From Pirellulales bacterium (GTDB lineage Bacteria; Planctomycetota; Planctomycetia; Pirellulales; Lacipirellulaceae), in contig JAHBXQ010000002.1 of assembly GCA_019636345.1 (NCBI GenBank), positions 496,001-560,000 of the forward strand: DNA of 64,000 nucleotides, read 5' to 3'. Under the pieces are notes generated by a model. That model did no database searches, was not told where the DNA came from, and was given only the letters and a program-made list of their open reading frames with translations. Positions within the stretch are counted from its first letter, which is position 1. Every line of letters starts with the position of its first letter. Below are positions 34,738-43,367 of this stretch, piece by piece. The translations under genes were made by a program, and so were the position numbers.

Positions 34738-35940
34738 ATGCCTGACTTCGCCTACATCGCTCGCGATCAGCGGGGGCAGCGCGTCGAGGGCTTGCTCGCG
34801 GCGGCGACGCAGCGCGAGGCGCTTGCGGCGCTCGCGGCCAAGGACCTGTTTCCAATGCAGGTCAAAGCGGCCGGGGGGCAGAAGCCGCAGGTCGGCGGGC
34901 TCAAGGTCCGACCGCAGGCGATGTCGCAGTTCTACACCCAGCTGGCGGCCTTGCTGCGCAGCGGCGTGCCGCTGTTGCGTTCGCTGGAGGTGCTGCGAGG
35001 CCAATCGTCCAATGCGTCGCTCAAGGAGATCTCCAGCGACCTGCACGCCCGCGTCACCGAAGGGGACTCGCTCGCCGAGGCGATGACCCGCCATCCCCGG
35101 GCGTTCAACGAATTGTCGCGCAGCATCGTTCGCGCCGGCGGCGAAGGGGGGTTCCTCGAGGAGGCCCTCGAACGCGTCGCCAAGTTCACCGACCAGCAGG
35201 CAGAACTCAAGAGCCGCGTGATGGGAGCCCTGGCGTATCCCATCTTTCTGGCCGTGTTCGGCGTGTCGATCGTCACCGTGCTGGTGATCTTCTTCGTGCC
35301 GAAGTTCGAGGAGCTGTTCGCCCGACTGCGCGCTCGCGGCGAGTTGCCGGCGCTCACCGATTGGCTGCTCGTTCTGAGCGACGCGGTCGGCAAGTACGGA
35401 CTGTGGATCGCTCTGGGGATCGCGGGACTCGTGCTTACGGCGCGGGCCAAAATTCAAACTGCCGAAGGACGCTGGTTCCTTGATCGCTGGCGACTCCGGC
35501 TGCCGCAAGCCGGGCTCATTTATCGCAACTTCGCCGTGGCGCGGTTCTGCCGCGTGTTGGGAACGCTGCTCTCGGGAGGCGTGCCGATCGTGCGGTCGCT
35601 GAAGATCAGCGCCGACTCGACCGGCAATCGAGTCCTGGCCAAGGCGATCAACGACGCGGCCGACAATATCACCGCGGGCGAATCGTTGGCCGCCCCGCTG
35701 GCCGCAAGCGGCCACTTTCCCCCCAACGTGGTCGAGATGGTCGGCGTGGCCGAGCAGTCCAACACGCTCGAAACGGTGCTGACGGACATTGCCGACTCGC
35801 TGGAGCGGGAGACTTGGCGAAGGCTCGACCTGTTCGTGCGATTGCTGGAGCCGGTCATGCTGCTGGCGCTCGCCTCGGCGGTGCTGGTGATCGTGATCGC
35901 CCTGCTCTTGCCCATGCTGAAATCGGCCATGGCGATGTAG
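34738..35940 (+). CDS. gspF: Type II secretion inner-membrane protein GspF
   Basis: This encodes 400 residues, standard length. It has two repeated T2SSF domains (FYTQLAALLRSGVPLLRSLEV; CRVLGTLLSGGVPIVRSLK), each ending in a hydrophobic segment, and a C-terminal membrane helix (LLALASAVLVIVIALLLPML). GspF is the platform to which the ATPase binds. It is separated from gspE by 196 nt, with no clear terminator between. Confidence 0.93.
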   Translation: MPDFAYIARDQRGQRVEGLLAAATQREALAALAAKDLFPMQVKAAGGQKPQVGGLKVRPQAMSQFYTQLAALLRSGVPLLRSLEVLRGQSSNASLKEISSDLHARVTEGDSLAEAMTRHPRAFNELSRSIVRAGGEGGFLEEALERVAKFTDQQAELKSRVMGALAYPIFLAVFGVSIVTVLVIFFVPKFEELFARLRARGELPALTDWLLVLSDAVGKYGLWIALGIAGLVLTARAKIQTAEGRWFLDRWRLRLPQAGLIYRNFAVARFCRVLGTLLSGGVPIVRSLKISADSTGNRVLAKAINDAADNITAGESLAAPLAASGHFPPNVVEMVGVAEQSNTLETVLTDIADSLERETWRRLDLFVRLLEPVMLLALASAVLVIVIALLLPMLKSAMAM

Positions 35941-36125
35941 CGACGGTGAACTGGGCCACGAAAATGGGGCGCCAGTGTGCTAAAATCGGGAAACTGGCCA
36001 CGCCCGACGCGGGTTGGATTGCCAGAGAGTTTGACTTGCCGCCAAGCGCGTTCCAGGGATCGCTCCGATCCCTAGTCGCCCGCTCGACGAACGCTTAGCG
36101 GCTCTTGACAAAAAGGATTGAGGCA

Positions 36126-36566
36126 ATGGAACGAGGCAAGGGGCAAACGCGGCGGCGATCCACGGCCGCGGGTTTTACGCTCATCGAAGTGTTGCTGGTG
36201 CTGATCATCCTGGTCATCATCGGCTCGCTGACCGTGAACATGTTCACCGGCACGCAGAACCTGGCCAGCATCCGTGCCGCCAGGGCGCAGTTGTCGCTCG
36301 TGGACGAAGCGGTGCGGCGCTATCACCTCGACTTCAACAAGCATCCGCCGAAGCTGACCGACCTGTGGGAGAAGCCGAGCGATTCCGAGCAGGCCGAGAA
36401 GTGGGGGGGCCCCTACCTCACGCCGCTTAAGAAGGATCCCTGGGAGAACGATTACCAATACTCGGCCCAGGGCAAGAAGAACTCGTCGGGGTACGACTTC
36501 TGGTCGAACGGCCCCGACGGCAAGAGCGGCACGGACGACGACATCGGCAACTGGGAAACGAAATGA
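36126..36566 (+). CDS. gspG: Major pseudopilin GspG
   Basis: This encodes 146 residues. The prepilin leader ends AAGFTLIEVLLVLIILVIIGSL, cut between Gly and Phe, with Glu at position 5. The globular part ends in DGKSGTDDDIGNWE, the calcium-site region typical of GspG. GspG is the main subunit of the pseudopilus. A TTG start at 36105 would add seven residues. The stop overlaps the gspH ATG (ATGA), so translation is coupled. Confidence 0.92.
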   Translation: MERGKGQTRRRSTAAGFTLIEVLLVLIILVIIGSLTVNMFTGTQNLASIRAARAQLSLVDEAVRRYHLDFNKHPPKLTDLWEKPSDSEQAEKWGGPYLTPLKKDPWENDYQYSAQGKKNSSGYDFWSNGPDGKSGTDDDIGNWETK

Positions 36567-37342
36567 GCCGAGTCGCGGAGGCTCCCCTCCCCTCGCCGGG
36601 GAGGGGCTGGGAGGGGCGTAACGCGGCGGAGTCTCTCCCGTCGGCGTGCGTCGATCCTCCAGGCCGACGCGTCGTGACGCCGCGCCGCGGCGTCACGCTG
36701 GTCGAACTCCTCTTGGTGCTCGTGCTGTTGGTGGTCATCGGCAGTCTCGCGGCGCCGACGGTCGACAACGCCTTCGTTGCCTCGAGGCTGCGCCGCGGCG
36801 GCGATCGAGTCCTCGCCGCGTGGTCGCAGGCGCGGATCGCGGCGATCGACTCGGGCGAGGTGACGCAATTCACCTTTCAACTGAGCGGCGACGGCTTCCG
36901 CGTCGAACTCTGGGATCCGCTGGCGCCGCAATCCGGTGCGAGCCCGGCGACGTCCTCTCCCTCAGCGGCGTCGGTCGGTTCGGCCGCGGGAGCGACGCCG
37001 CCCGGGGCCACGGTCGCGGCGGCAGGGGCCGAGAAGCTCAAGCCGATCGAGGGCAAACTCCCCGAGCAGATCACGTTCCATGCGGGGCAAATCGTCTCGG
37101 TTCAGCCGGAGGACCGCCGCCGAGAGGTCGCCTCGCTGGCCCCGCAAGGGGGCGAGTGGTCGCAGCCGATTCTGTTCTTCCCCGACGGCAGCTCTTCGGA
37201 CGCGGCGGTCACCTTGGCGACCGATCGCAAGCAGTACCAGCGGATCACCCTTCGCGGGCTCACTGCCGTCGGACGGGCGAGTTTGGTCATGGGCGCCACC
37301 GAGCTTCAGCGTCACGACGCAACCCAGCCGAGGACGCCATGA
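36563..37342 (+). CDS. gspH: Minor pseudopilin GspH with an abnormal N-terminus
   Basis: This encodes 259 residues from the overlapping ATG. The prepilin motif is RRGVTLVELLLVLVLLVV, but it lies about 45 residues in. The 37 residues before it include PLPSPGRGWEGR, encoded by a GC-palindrome (36581-36616), so they may be an inserted repeat. A GTG at 36674 would give a normal short leader (VTPRRG/VTLVE). The middle contains an Ala/Ser/Gly-rich stretch. The globular part (DAAVTLATDRKQYQRITLRG) is GspH-like. It ends overlapping gspI by ATGA. Confidence 0.82.
   Translation: MSRVAEAPLPSPGRGWEGRNAAESLPSACVDPPGRRVVTPRRGVTLVELLLVLVLLVVIGSLAAPTVDNAFVASRLRRGGDRVLAAWSQARIAAIDSGEVTQFTFQLSGDGFRVELWDPLAPQSGASPATSSPSAASVGSAAGATPPGATVAAAGAEKLKPIEGKLPEQITFHAGQIVSVQPEDRRREVASLAPQGGEWSQPILFFPDGSSSDAAVTLATDRKQYQRITLRGLTAVGRASLVMGATELQRHDATQPRTP
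36674..36696 (+). repeat. Perfect palindrome over the alternative gspH start
   Basis: GTGACGCCGCG, a single C, CGCGGCGTCAC. It begins with the candidate GTG start and encodes the end of the prepilin leader. Confidence 0.75.
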
Positions 37343-37803
37343 AGACTCGTCGCACGCATTGTCGCCAGGCGTTCACCCTGCTGGAAGTGATCCTCGCGCT
37401 GGCGATCCTGGGGGGCGCTGTGGCGCTGTTGGGCGAAATCATGCGAATGGCCAACCGCGGCGCCGTCGACGCCCGGGCCGAGACCCAGGCCGAACTCCTC
37501 GCCCTGAGCGTTATGGACGAACTCGAATCAGGCTACGCCGATCTCGCGTCGGTCACTCGGCAGCCGTTGTCGGCCGTCGATCCGGAAACGGTCGCGACCG
37601 ACGGCCCGTGGGTCTGCTCGGTGGCCGTGGGAACATCGCAGATCATCGGGATCGTCCCGGTCGAGGTGCTCGTCGAGCAGGACCTCGAACAGCAATTCAA
37701 CCCGGTGCGATATCGGCTCGTGCGGTGGTTCGCTGAGATCTCGCCGTCGGCGGATGCGAGTTCGTCGTCGGCCGGCGGCGGATCAGGCGGAGGCAGTCTG
37801 TGA
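37339..37803 (+). CDS. gspI: Minor pseudopilin GspI
   Basis: This encodes 154 residues. The leader ends CRQAFTLLEVILALAILGGAVALL, with Ala rather than Gly before the cleavage site, an allowed variant. The small globular domain (ESGYADLASV, WVCSVAVG, RYRLVRWFAE) is GspI-like. The C-terminal tail is Ser/Gly-rich. GspI nucleates the tip complex with GspJ and GspK. It overlaps gspH (ATGA) and gspJ (GTGA). Confidence 0.86.
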   Translation: MKTRRTHCRQAFTLLEVILALAILGGAVALLGEIMRMANRGAVDARAETQAELLALSVMDELESGYADLASVTRQPLSAVDPETVATDGPWVCSVAVGTSQIIGIVPVEVLVEQDLEQQFNPVRYRLVRWFAEISPSADASSSSAGGGSGGGSL

Positions 37804-38894
37804 ACGCAACGCGTCGATTCGCCGCGTCCCGCGGCTTTACGCTGCTGGAAATCGTCCTGGCGCTTGCGCTGTCGACGGGGGTGTTGTATCTCCTCGCAAC
37901 GGCGATGGAGTTGTTTATGTTCCGCGTCGATTCGAGCCGCTCGCGCGTCGAGGCGGCCCAGGTCGCGCGGGCCGTGTTCGACCGGCTCGACCAGGACCTG
38001 CAGGCGCTGCGCGTCGTCCCGCCGCCGCGCAGCGCGGGGGGCAGCGGCGGCTCGGGAACTGGCGCGGGCGGCGACTCCGGCGGGGCGTCCCCGGGCGCCG
38101 GCGCGGGGGCGACGGATCAGCAGGGATCGCCGACCGGATCGTCGTCACCCTCCTCATCGCAAGCAGCTCCGTTCGTCGGCACGGCGACGGAGCTTCGCTT
38201 CGACCGGGGCGCCGCGCGCGGGTGGGAACGCCTGACCCGGCAACTCGAAACCGCCGAGCCGACCGCCGCCGAGACTTTCCCCGCGACGGTGCGGTACTGG
38301 TTGCTCGACGAGGATCGCCGGACGGCCGCCGCGCTGGCCGCCGCGGGTGCGACGGCCGAACCGACGAAGCGAATCTCGGGGCTCTACCGCGACGCAATCG
38401 CCACCGCCGCCGCGAGGACCGCCCAATCGAGCAGCGGAATCGGATCGATCGCGTCGTCCGCCCCGGTGGGAGGGTCGACGCTCGAGCTCCCCGCCAAGGC
38501 CGACACGCAACTCCTCGCGCCGGAGATCCTCGAACTCAAATTCGCGTACTTCGACGGCACGAACCTGCTGGAGCAATGGGACCCGACCGTGACGCCCGGC
38601 TTGCCCGTGGGGATCGAGGCAACGCTCCGGGTGCTGGAGACCTCGTACGAGGCTGCAGTCGAAGCGCAGCAGAACGCGCAGCTCGAGCGCAAACTCGTTG
38701 AGGAACGCCACGTGGTCGTGTATCGGCGATTCATCCGCATGCCGTCCGCGGCGCCCGCGCCCCCTGACCAAATGCTGCTGCGGCCCAGTCAGGGCGGAGG
38801 CCAGGGAGGCGGCCAAGGTCGCGGCGGCGGCCCCGGCGGCGGACAAAATGGAGGCGACCAGCAGGAGGGAGAGGGACAAGTTCCCGCCGCTTAA
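37800..38894 (+). CDS. gspJ: Minor pseudopilin GspJ with Gly/Ser-rich insert and tail
   Basis: This encodes 364 residues, longer than the usual 200. The leader ends SRGFTLLEIVLALALS. After the first helical part (RAVFDRLDQDLQALR) comes a 45-residue Gly/Ser/Ala insert, then the GspJ core (ELRFDRGAARGWE, VRYWLLDED, ELKFAYFDGTNLLEQWDP, RFIRMP). It closes with a Gly/Gln-rich tail. The start is GTG overlapping the gspI stop. The low-complexity inserts are not typical of proteobacterial GspJ. Confidence 0.85.
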   Translation: MNATRRFAASRGFTLLEIVLALALSTGVLYLLATAMELFMFRVDSSRSRVEAAQVARAVFDRLDQDLQALRVVPPPRSAGGSGGSGTGAGGDSGGASPGAGAGATDQQGSPTGSSSPSSSQAAPFVGTATELRFDRGAARGWERLTRQLETAEPTAAETFPATVRYWLLDEDRRTAAALAAAGATAEPTKRISGLYRDAIATAAARTAQSSSGIGSIASSAPVGGSTLELPAKADTQLLAPEILELKFAYFDGTNLLEQWDPTVTPGLPVGIEATLRVLETSYEAAVEAQQNAQLERKLVEERHVVVYRRFIRMPSAAPAPPDQMLLRPSQGGGQGGGQGRGGGPGGGQNGGDQQEGEGQVPAA

Positions 38895-39074
38895 GGCCGT
38901 AACTCGCGGAAAGAGTCCGGCGTGGTCTGAAAAGTCGGGGTGCGGCCGCACGAAGCAAGAATCCGCCTCTCAAGTCGCCTCCATCGCCGCAGCGGGCGAC
39001 AATCCCAAGCCTCTGTCGCTCCATAAGCAACACCTGCAATACTTACAAAACCTCGCGTCTCTTCCCCGCTCGAC

Positions 39075-40766
39075 ATGCCGGCGCCCATTGCCAACCCGAT
39101 TCCAAAATCCCGCGGCAGCATTTTGCTGCTGGTGTTGGTGGCGGTCGTGGCGTTGACCTTGGGGACGGGGGCCTATCTCGCGCTCATGCAAGGCGAGCAT
39201 CGCGCCGTACGGCGGCACGGCCGACAGGCCCTTTGCACGTCTCTGGCCAAGTCGGGGATCGCTTACGCCCAGGTCCTGCTGGCCAAGACTGACGAATCGC
39301 TCGCCGCTGTGGGGGGGCCCTTCCAGAATACGACCAATCTCTGCGGCGCCCTGGTGATCGACGCCGCCGAGCCGATGGATCGCGGCCGGTTCTCGGTGAT
39401 CGCCCCGACGATGGTCGACGGCATCTACTCCGGTTGGACGTACGGGTTCGAGGACGAGTCGTCGAAGCTCCATCTCAATTCGCTGGTGACCGCCGGGGAG
39501 ACCGACGAGGAGGGCCCGCGCAACCGGCTCCTCGCCCTGCCGGGGATGACCGTCGAGATCGCCGACGCGATTCTCGACTGGCTCGACGCCGACTCGAACG
39601 TCCGTGTCAGCGGCGCCGAGGACGAATATTACCAGGGGCTCAATCCTCCCTATCTGCCGGCGAACGGGCCGATCGGCCACCTTGACGAATTGCTGCAGAT
39701 CCGTGGCGTGACGCCCGAGTTGCTCTACGGAATCGACCAGAACCGCAACTTCGCGATCGACCCCGGCGAGACGCCGCGGGGCATGCTCGCGGAACTCGAC
39801 AATTCGACGGGCGAGATCACGCGGGGCTGGGCGGCGTACCTGACGGTCGACGGCGTCGAATCCTTCCCGCAAGCCTCGGGGGGCAAACGCATTAACCTCA
39901 ACGGTCCGAACCTGCAGACGCTGTATAGCGAACTCGGCCAGGTCCTCACCGACGAGCAAGCGAAGTTCCTCATCCTCATGCGGCAGTACGGCGCTCAGCA
40001 GAACCTCGCGGGGGGGCAAGGACAACCTCCCGACGGCGGACCCGGCGGTCAACGGGGAGGCGGACAGCAACCTGGCGCGGGACAGCCCTCGATCGTTCAG
40101 TCGGGCGGGGAGCAACCCGGAGGCGGACGACAGGGCCGCGGGGGCGATCCCCGGCAGGGCGCCAACATGGTCAGCGCCGCCGCGGTGCAACTGGACTTCC
40201 AACGTCAGCCGGCGGCGAACATCGGCTCGCTGCTCGACGTCGTCGGCGCCACCGTGCAAATCGCCGCCGAAGGTTCGCCGCCGCAAACCGTGACGTCGCC
40301 TTGGCAGGAGGGCGCCGGATACGCGGAATTGATGAAGCTGTACGACGCGGCGACCGCGGCCCCTGTGGCGCGCGTCGGGGGGCGGATCAACGTCAACCGG
40401 GCGCCCCGGGCCGTGCTTCGCTCGATTCCCGGGATCGACGCCGCGACGATCGAGCAAATTGTGATGCGTCGCGATGGCGTCTACGATCCGATCGCCGGAC
40501 CGCGTCGGCACGCGGTCTGGCTGTTGGTCGAATCGGTCGTCGATCTGGCGACGATGCGCGCGCTGGAGCCGTACGTCACCGGCGATGGGAGCGTCTTCAG
40601 CGCGCAAGTGTTGGGCTACTTCGACGCGGGCAACGATCTGGCCCGTTTCCACGTGGTCGTCGACCGTTCGGCGGCGACCCCGCAGGTGGTCCGGATCGAA
40701 GACCTCGCCCCCCTGGGTCGCGGATTCCGCCCGACCGCCGTCGGAGCCCAGGAGTCGAGTCCGTAG
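39075..40766 (+). CDS. gspK: Minor pseudopilin GspK with Gly/Gln-rich insert
   Basis: This encodes 563 residues. The N-terminal leader PKSRGSILLLVLVAVVALTLG follows the GspK pattern, which lacks the +5 Glu. The core is recognisable: GFEDESSKLHLNSL, ILDWLDADSNVRVSGAEDEYY, PIGHLDELLQIRGVT. Residues of about 310-360 form a Gly/Gln/Pro-rich insert, and the second helix-hairpin-helix-like part has NVNRAPRAVLRSIPGID. GspK caps the pseudopilus. It lies 180 nt after gspJ. Confidence 0.89.
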   Translation: MPAPIANPIPKSRGSILLLVLVAVVALTLGTGAYLALMQGEHRAVRRHGRQALCTSLAKSGIAYAQVLLAKTDESLAAVGGPFQNTTNLCGALVIDAAEPMDRGRFSVIAPTMVDGIYSGWTYGFEDESSKLHLNSLVTAGETDEEGPRNRLLALPGMTVEIADAILDWLDADSNVRVSGAEDEYYQGLNPPYLPANGPIGHLDELLQIRGVTPELLYGIDQNRNFAIDPGETPRGMLAELDNSTGEITRGWAAYLTVDGVESFPQASGGKRINLNGPNLQTLYSELGQVLTDEQAKFLILMRQYGAQQNLAGGQGQPPDGGPGGQRGGGQQPGAGQPSIVQSGGEQPGGGRQGRGGDPRQGANMVSAAAVQLDFQRQPAANIGSLLDVVGATVQIAAEGSPPQTVTSPWQEGAGYAELMKLYDAATAAPVARVGGRINVNRAPRAVLRSIPGIDAATIEQIVMRRDGVYDPIAGPRRHAVWLLVESVVDLATMRALEPYVTGDGSVFSAQVLGYFDAGNDLARFHVVVDRSAATPQVVRIEDLAPLGRGFRPTAVGAQESSP

Positions 40767-40794
40767 CGCGGTCGAAGCCGCGCCTCGTCGTCGT

Positions 40795-40824
40795 TTGGAA
40801 CCCGCCCCGCTCGCCAAGTACAAT
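40795..40824 (+). promoter_or_regulatory. Candidate internal promoter upstream of gspL
   Basis: TTGGAA (40795-40800) and TACAAT (40819-40824) are 18 nt apart, about 130 nt before the gspL ATG. It could give gspLM their own transcript. Confidence 0.38.
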
Positions 40825-40951
40825 GGATTGTTTCCCCTGACCTCCCGGTCTTTGAGCCCGTCTGGCTGAACGCCGGTCGCTTCAAGCCCATAGCGCGGCG
40901 CGCCGCCAAGCTCAACGCAAACGCAACACCACTCACCCGTCCGAGCCCGAC

Positions 40952-42436
40952 ATGTCCCGCGCCGTGGCGCTGCAACTGAAATCGACCGAGGCGGTCGCTG
41001 TCGTCGTCGCCGCACAGGCGACGCCGATCGTCGAGGCGGTCGTACGCGTGCCGCTGGGGGCCGACGACTCGCCTCGTCGGCGCGGCGAATTGATCGCCGA
41101 GGCGCTGGCGCCGTACCGCAAGTCGCGATTGCCGGCGGTGTTGGCCGTGGCTCGGGACGCGTTGGCTTGGCAGAACTTTTCGCTTCCCCCTGCGCCCGAC
41201 GAGGACCTCGCCGGCTTGGTGCTTATGCAGGCCGAGCGCGAGTTGTCGCTCCCCGCCGACGGGGTCGGATTCGATTTCCTGCCGCTCGAAGGAGACGCCG
41301 AGCATCCGCGTCGCGTGCTCGGGGTCGGACTCGGCCCCAAGGCGTGGAGCGAAGCGCTCGAGGCGTGCGAAGCGGCTCAACTAAAACTGCGGCATGTCAT
41401 TCCGGAGCCGTTCGGCTGGCAGCCGCTGGCCGCGCGGGCGCTCGCCGGCGCCGAGGCTGCGCCGGGAGCCGTCGCCGGCGACGGCGCCCATGTCGGCGTC
41501 GCGGCCGAACCGGGCTGGGCCGCCATCTGGGCCGACTCGGGGGGAGCCGTTCGTCTTGCGCGTTCGGTCCGCTTGCCCGACGCGGACGATCTCGATGCGT
41601 GCGCCGGGATCCTGGCCGGCGAATTGCGTCGGACGCTGCTTGCCTTCGGTCAATGGCATGCCGACGCGGCGACCGCTGATATTTGGCTCGCCGGAGGGGA
41701 CGACGCGACTGCTCTGGCCGAGCGGCTCAGTGCGGCGCTCCATCGCGAGGTTCAGGTCGGACGGGTCCGCGATCTGTTCGACGCCGCGGCTGTCCCGGCG
41801 AGCCCCGACGACTGGGGCGCTCTGGCGTCGCTGGCTGCGGAACTGGCGAGTCGCAATCGCCCGCTGCTCGACTTGCTCAACCCCCGCCGCCCGCCGGCGC
41901 CCCCCTCGCGACTTCGCATCTACTCGCTTGCCGGCGTTGCGGCGCTCGTGGCGTGCGGACTCATCGGCTGGAAAGCCAACCGCAACCTGCAAGAACCGCT
42001 CGAAGAGGCCGAACTGGCCGAGTTGGAACGCACCTCGCTCGCCGAGACGATCGAAGGCTTCCAAAGCGACCTGAAACGGGTCGCGGAAATCAGCCGCTGG
42101 TTCGCCGGCGGCGCCGAGGCGACGCAGCGACTCGAGGAGATCGCCGCCAGTCTCCGTCCCCTTCCCCCCGACGCCGACGGCTTCTCCGCGGATCAGGACG
42201 TGGTGGTGACTCGGGTCAATCTCGTCGGCGCCAAGGCGACCGTCGAGATGGCGACCAAGAACGCCGAAGCCCTGCGACCGCTCGAAAGCCGGCTGCGAGC
42301 CGCGGGGTATCGGGTCGATCGCGGGACCGTCAATCCGACGGCCAATGTCGTTCCCGAGTACGCGGTCGGCGCCGTCGAAACGCTGGTTCGGGAAACTCCC
42401 GCCGCCGAGGGCAATGCACCGGGGGCGAACCGATGA
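40952..42436 (+). CDS. gspL: GspL-like secretion assembly protein
   Basis: This encodes 494 residues. The cytoplasmic N-terminal half has an actin-like (ASKHA) fold as in GspL/PilM (LPAVLAVARDALAWQNFSLP, WAAIWADSGG). One membrane helix follows (LAGVAALVACGLIGWKA), then a coiled periplasmic part (EELAELER-like) and a ferredoxin-like end (VVVTRVNLVGAKATVEM). GspL links the ATPase to the membrane platform. Its stop overlaps the next ATG (ATGA). Confidence 0.82.
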   Translation: MSRAVALQLKSTEAVAVVVAAQATPIVEAVVRVPLGADDSPRRRGELIAEALAPYRKSRLPAVLAVARDALAWQNFSLPPAPDEDLAGLVLMQAERELSLPADGVGFDFLPLEGDAEHPRRVLGVGLGPKAWSEALEACEAAQLKLRHVIPEPFGWQPLAARALAGAEAAPGAVAGDGAHVGVAAEPGWAAIWADSGGAVRLARSVRLPDADDLDACAGILAGELRRTLLAFGQWHADAATADIWLAGGDDATALAERLSAALHREVQVGRVRDLFDAAAVPASPDDWGALASLAAELASRNRPLLDLLNPRRPPAPPSRLRIYSLAGVAALVACGLIGWKANRNLQEPLEEAELAELERTSLAETIEGFQSDLKRVAEISRWFAGGAEATQRLEEIAASLRPLPPDADGFSADQDVVVTRVNLVGAKATVEMATKNAEALRPLESRLRAAGYRVDRGTVNPTANVVPEYAVGAVETLVRETPAAEGNAPGANR

Positions 42437-43338
42437 CCACGCGCGAAGCTCGTTTGACGGCGGCCGTCGCGGCGGCCGGGCTGCTGTGGGGAGTCTCGCG
42501 GGGCGTGTCGTCGTACCGCGAACAGCTCGACGTGAACGACCAACAGCGAATCGCGGCGCAACAGGCGCTCTCTGACGCCCGCGTCGAGGCCTACCGCGGC
42601 CAGAAGGCCCGTCAGCAACTGCGGGCGTGGCAGAAGCAGTCGCTTCCCGCCGACGCCGACGTCGCCGAGTCGCTCTACCGCGACTGGTTGCAGGACGAAC
42701 TGAAGGCCGCGGGGATCACGAATCCCTCGGTCGCGGACCGCGCCCGGGCCCTAGCCGGCGAAGGGGCGACCGAACTCACCTTCAACGTCGGCGGCCAAGG
42801 GACGCTGGCCCAATGGCTGGAGTTCTTCCGCCGTTTTGCCGCGGGGCCGCACCTCCATCGGCTGAGCGAGACGACGCTCGCCCCGACGCCCGATCGACAG
42901 CAACTCACAGGCACGTTGCGGATCGACGCCCTCGTGCTGTCCGACAGCCCGCGCACGGCTGAACTGGCGGCCGACGATGCGTTTCCCCCCGACGCCAAAG
43001 CGGTCGAGAAGTTCGCCGCCTCGATCGCCGCGATCACGGCTCGCAACCCGTTCCAACCCCCCTCGGCCAAGCCGAACGGCGACGCGGGGAACCAAGCCGG
43101 CAAGGCGAAGGTCACCTTCCTCTTCGGCGGCCGCGACGGCTGGATCGTCGACGTTCGCCGCGAAGACACCGGCAAGGTCGAACGATACAAGGCGGGCGAC
43201 ACGGTGCGCTTCGGTACATTCGAAGCGAAGCTGCTCGAGCTCGACGAGCGACGCGTCCTCTACGAGACGACTGCCGGCAAATTCGAGGTGAAGCTGGGCC
43301 AGAACTTCGGCGAAGCCCAACCGGCGACCGACGGATAG
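42433..43338 (+). CDS. gspM: GspM-like protein with a C-terminal GspC/PilP-like domain
   Basis: This encodes 301 residues. A short N-terminal hydrophobic stretch (LTAAVAAAGLLWGVSRG) is followed by a coiled region and a GspM/PilO-type ferredoxin-like domain (ELTFNVGGQGTLAQWLEFF, LTGTLRIDALVL). After a linker rich in Pro, Asn and Lys, residues of about 225-293 read VTFLFGGRDGWIVDV, YKAGDTVRFGTFEAKLLELDERRVLYE, FEVKLGQ. This looks like the homology-region domain of GspC or PilP. No separate gspC is present, so this may be a fusion. Confidence 0.77.
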   Translation: MTTREARLTAAVAAAGLLWGVSRGVSSYREQLDVNDQQRIAAQQALSDARVEAYRGQKARQQLRAWQKQSLPADADVAESLYRDWLQDELKAAGITNPSVADRARALAGEGATELTFNVGGQGTLAQWLEFFRRFAAGPHLHRLSETTLAPTPDRQQLTGTLRIDALVLSDSPRTAELAADDAFPPDAKAVEKFAASIAAITARNPFQPPSAKPNGDAGNQAGKAKVTFLFGGRDGWIVDVRREDTGKVERYKAGDTVRFGTFEAKLLELDERRVLYETTAGKFEVKLGQNFGEAQPATDG

Positions 43339-43367
43339 CGCTTGGCCGACCGGCATGAGCCGACCGG

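Noticed and set aside
36581-36616. Terminator within the gspG-gspH junction
   Set aside because: The GC palindrome is inside an open coding frame and has no T-tract. The genes overlap and must be co-transcribed.
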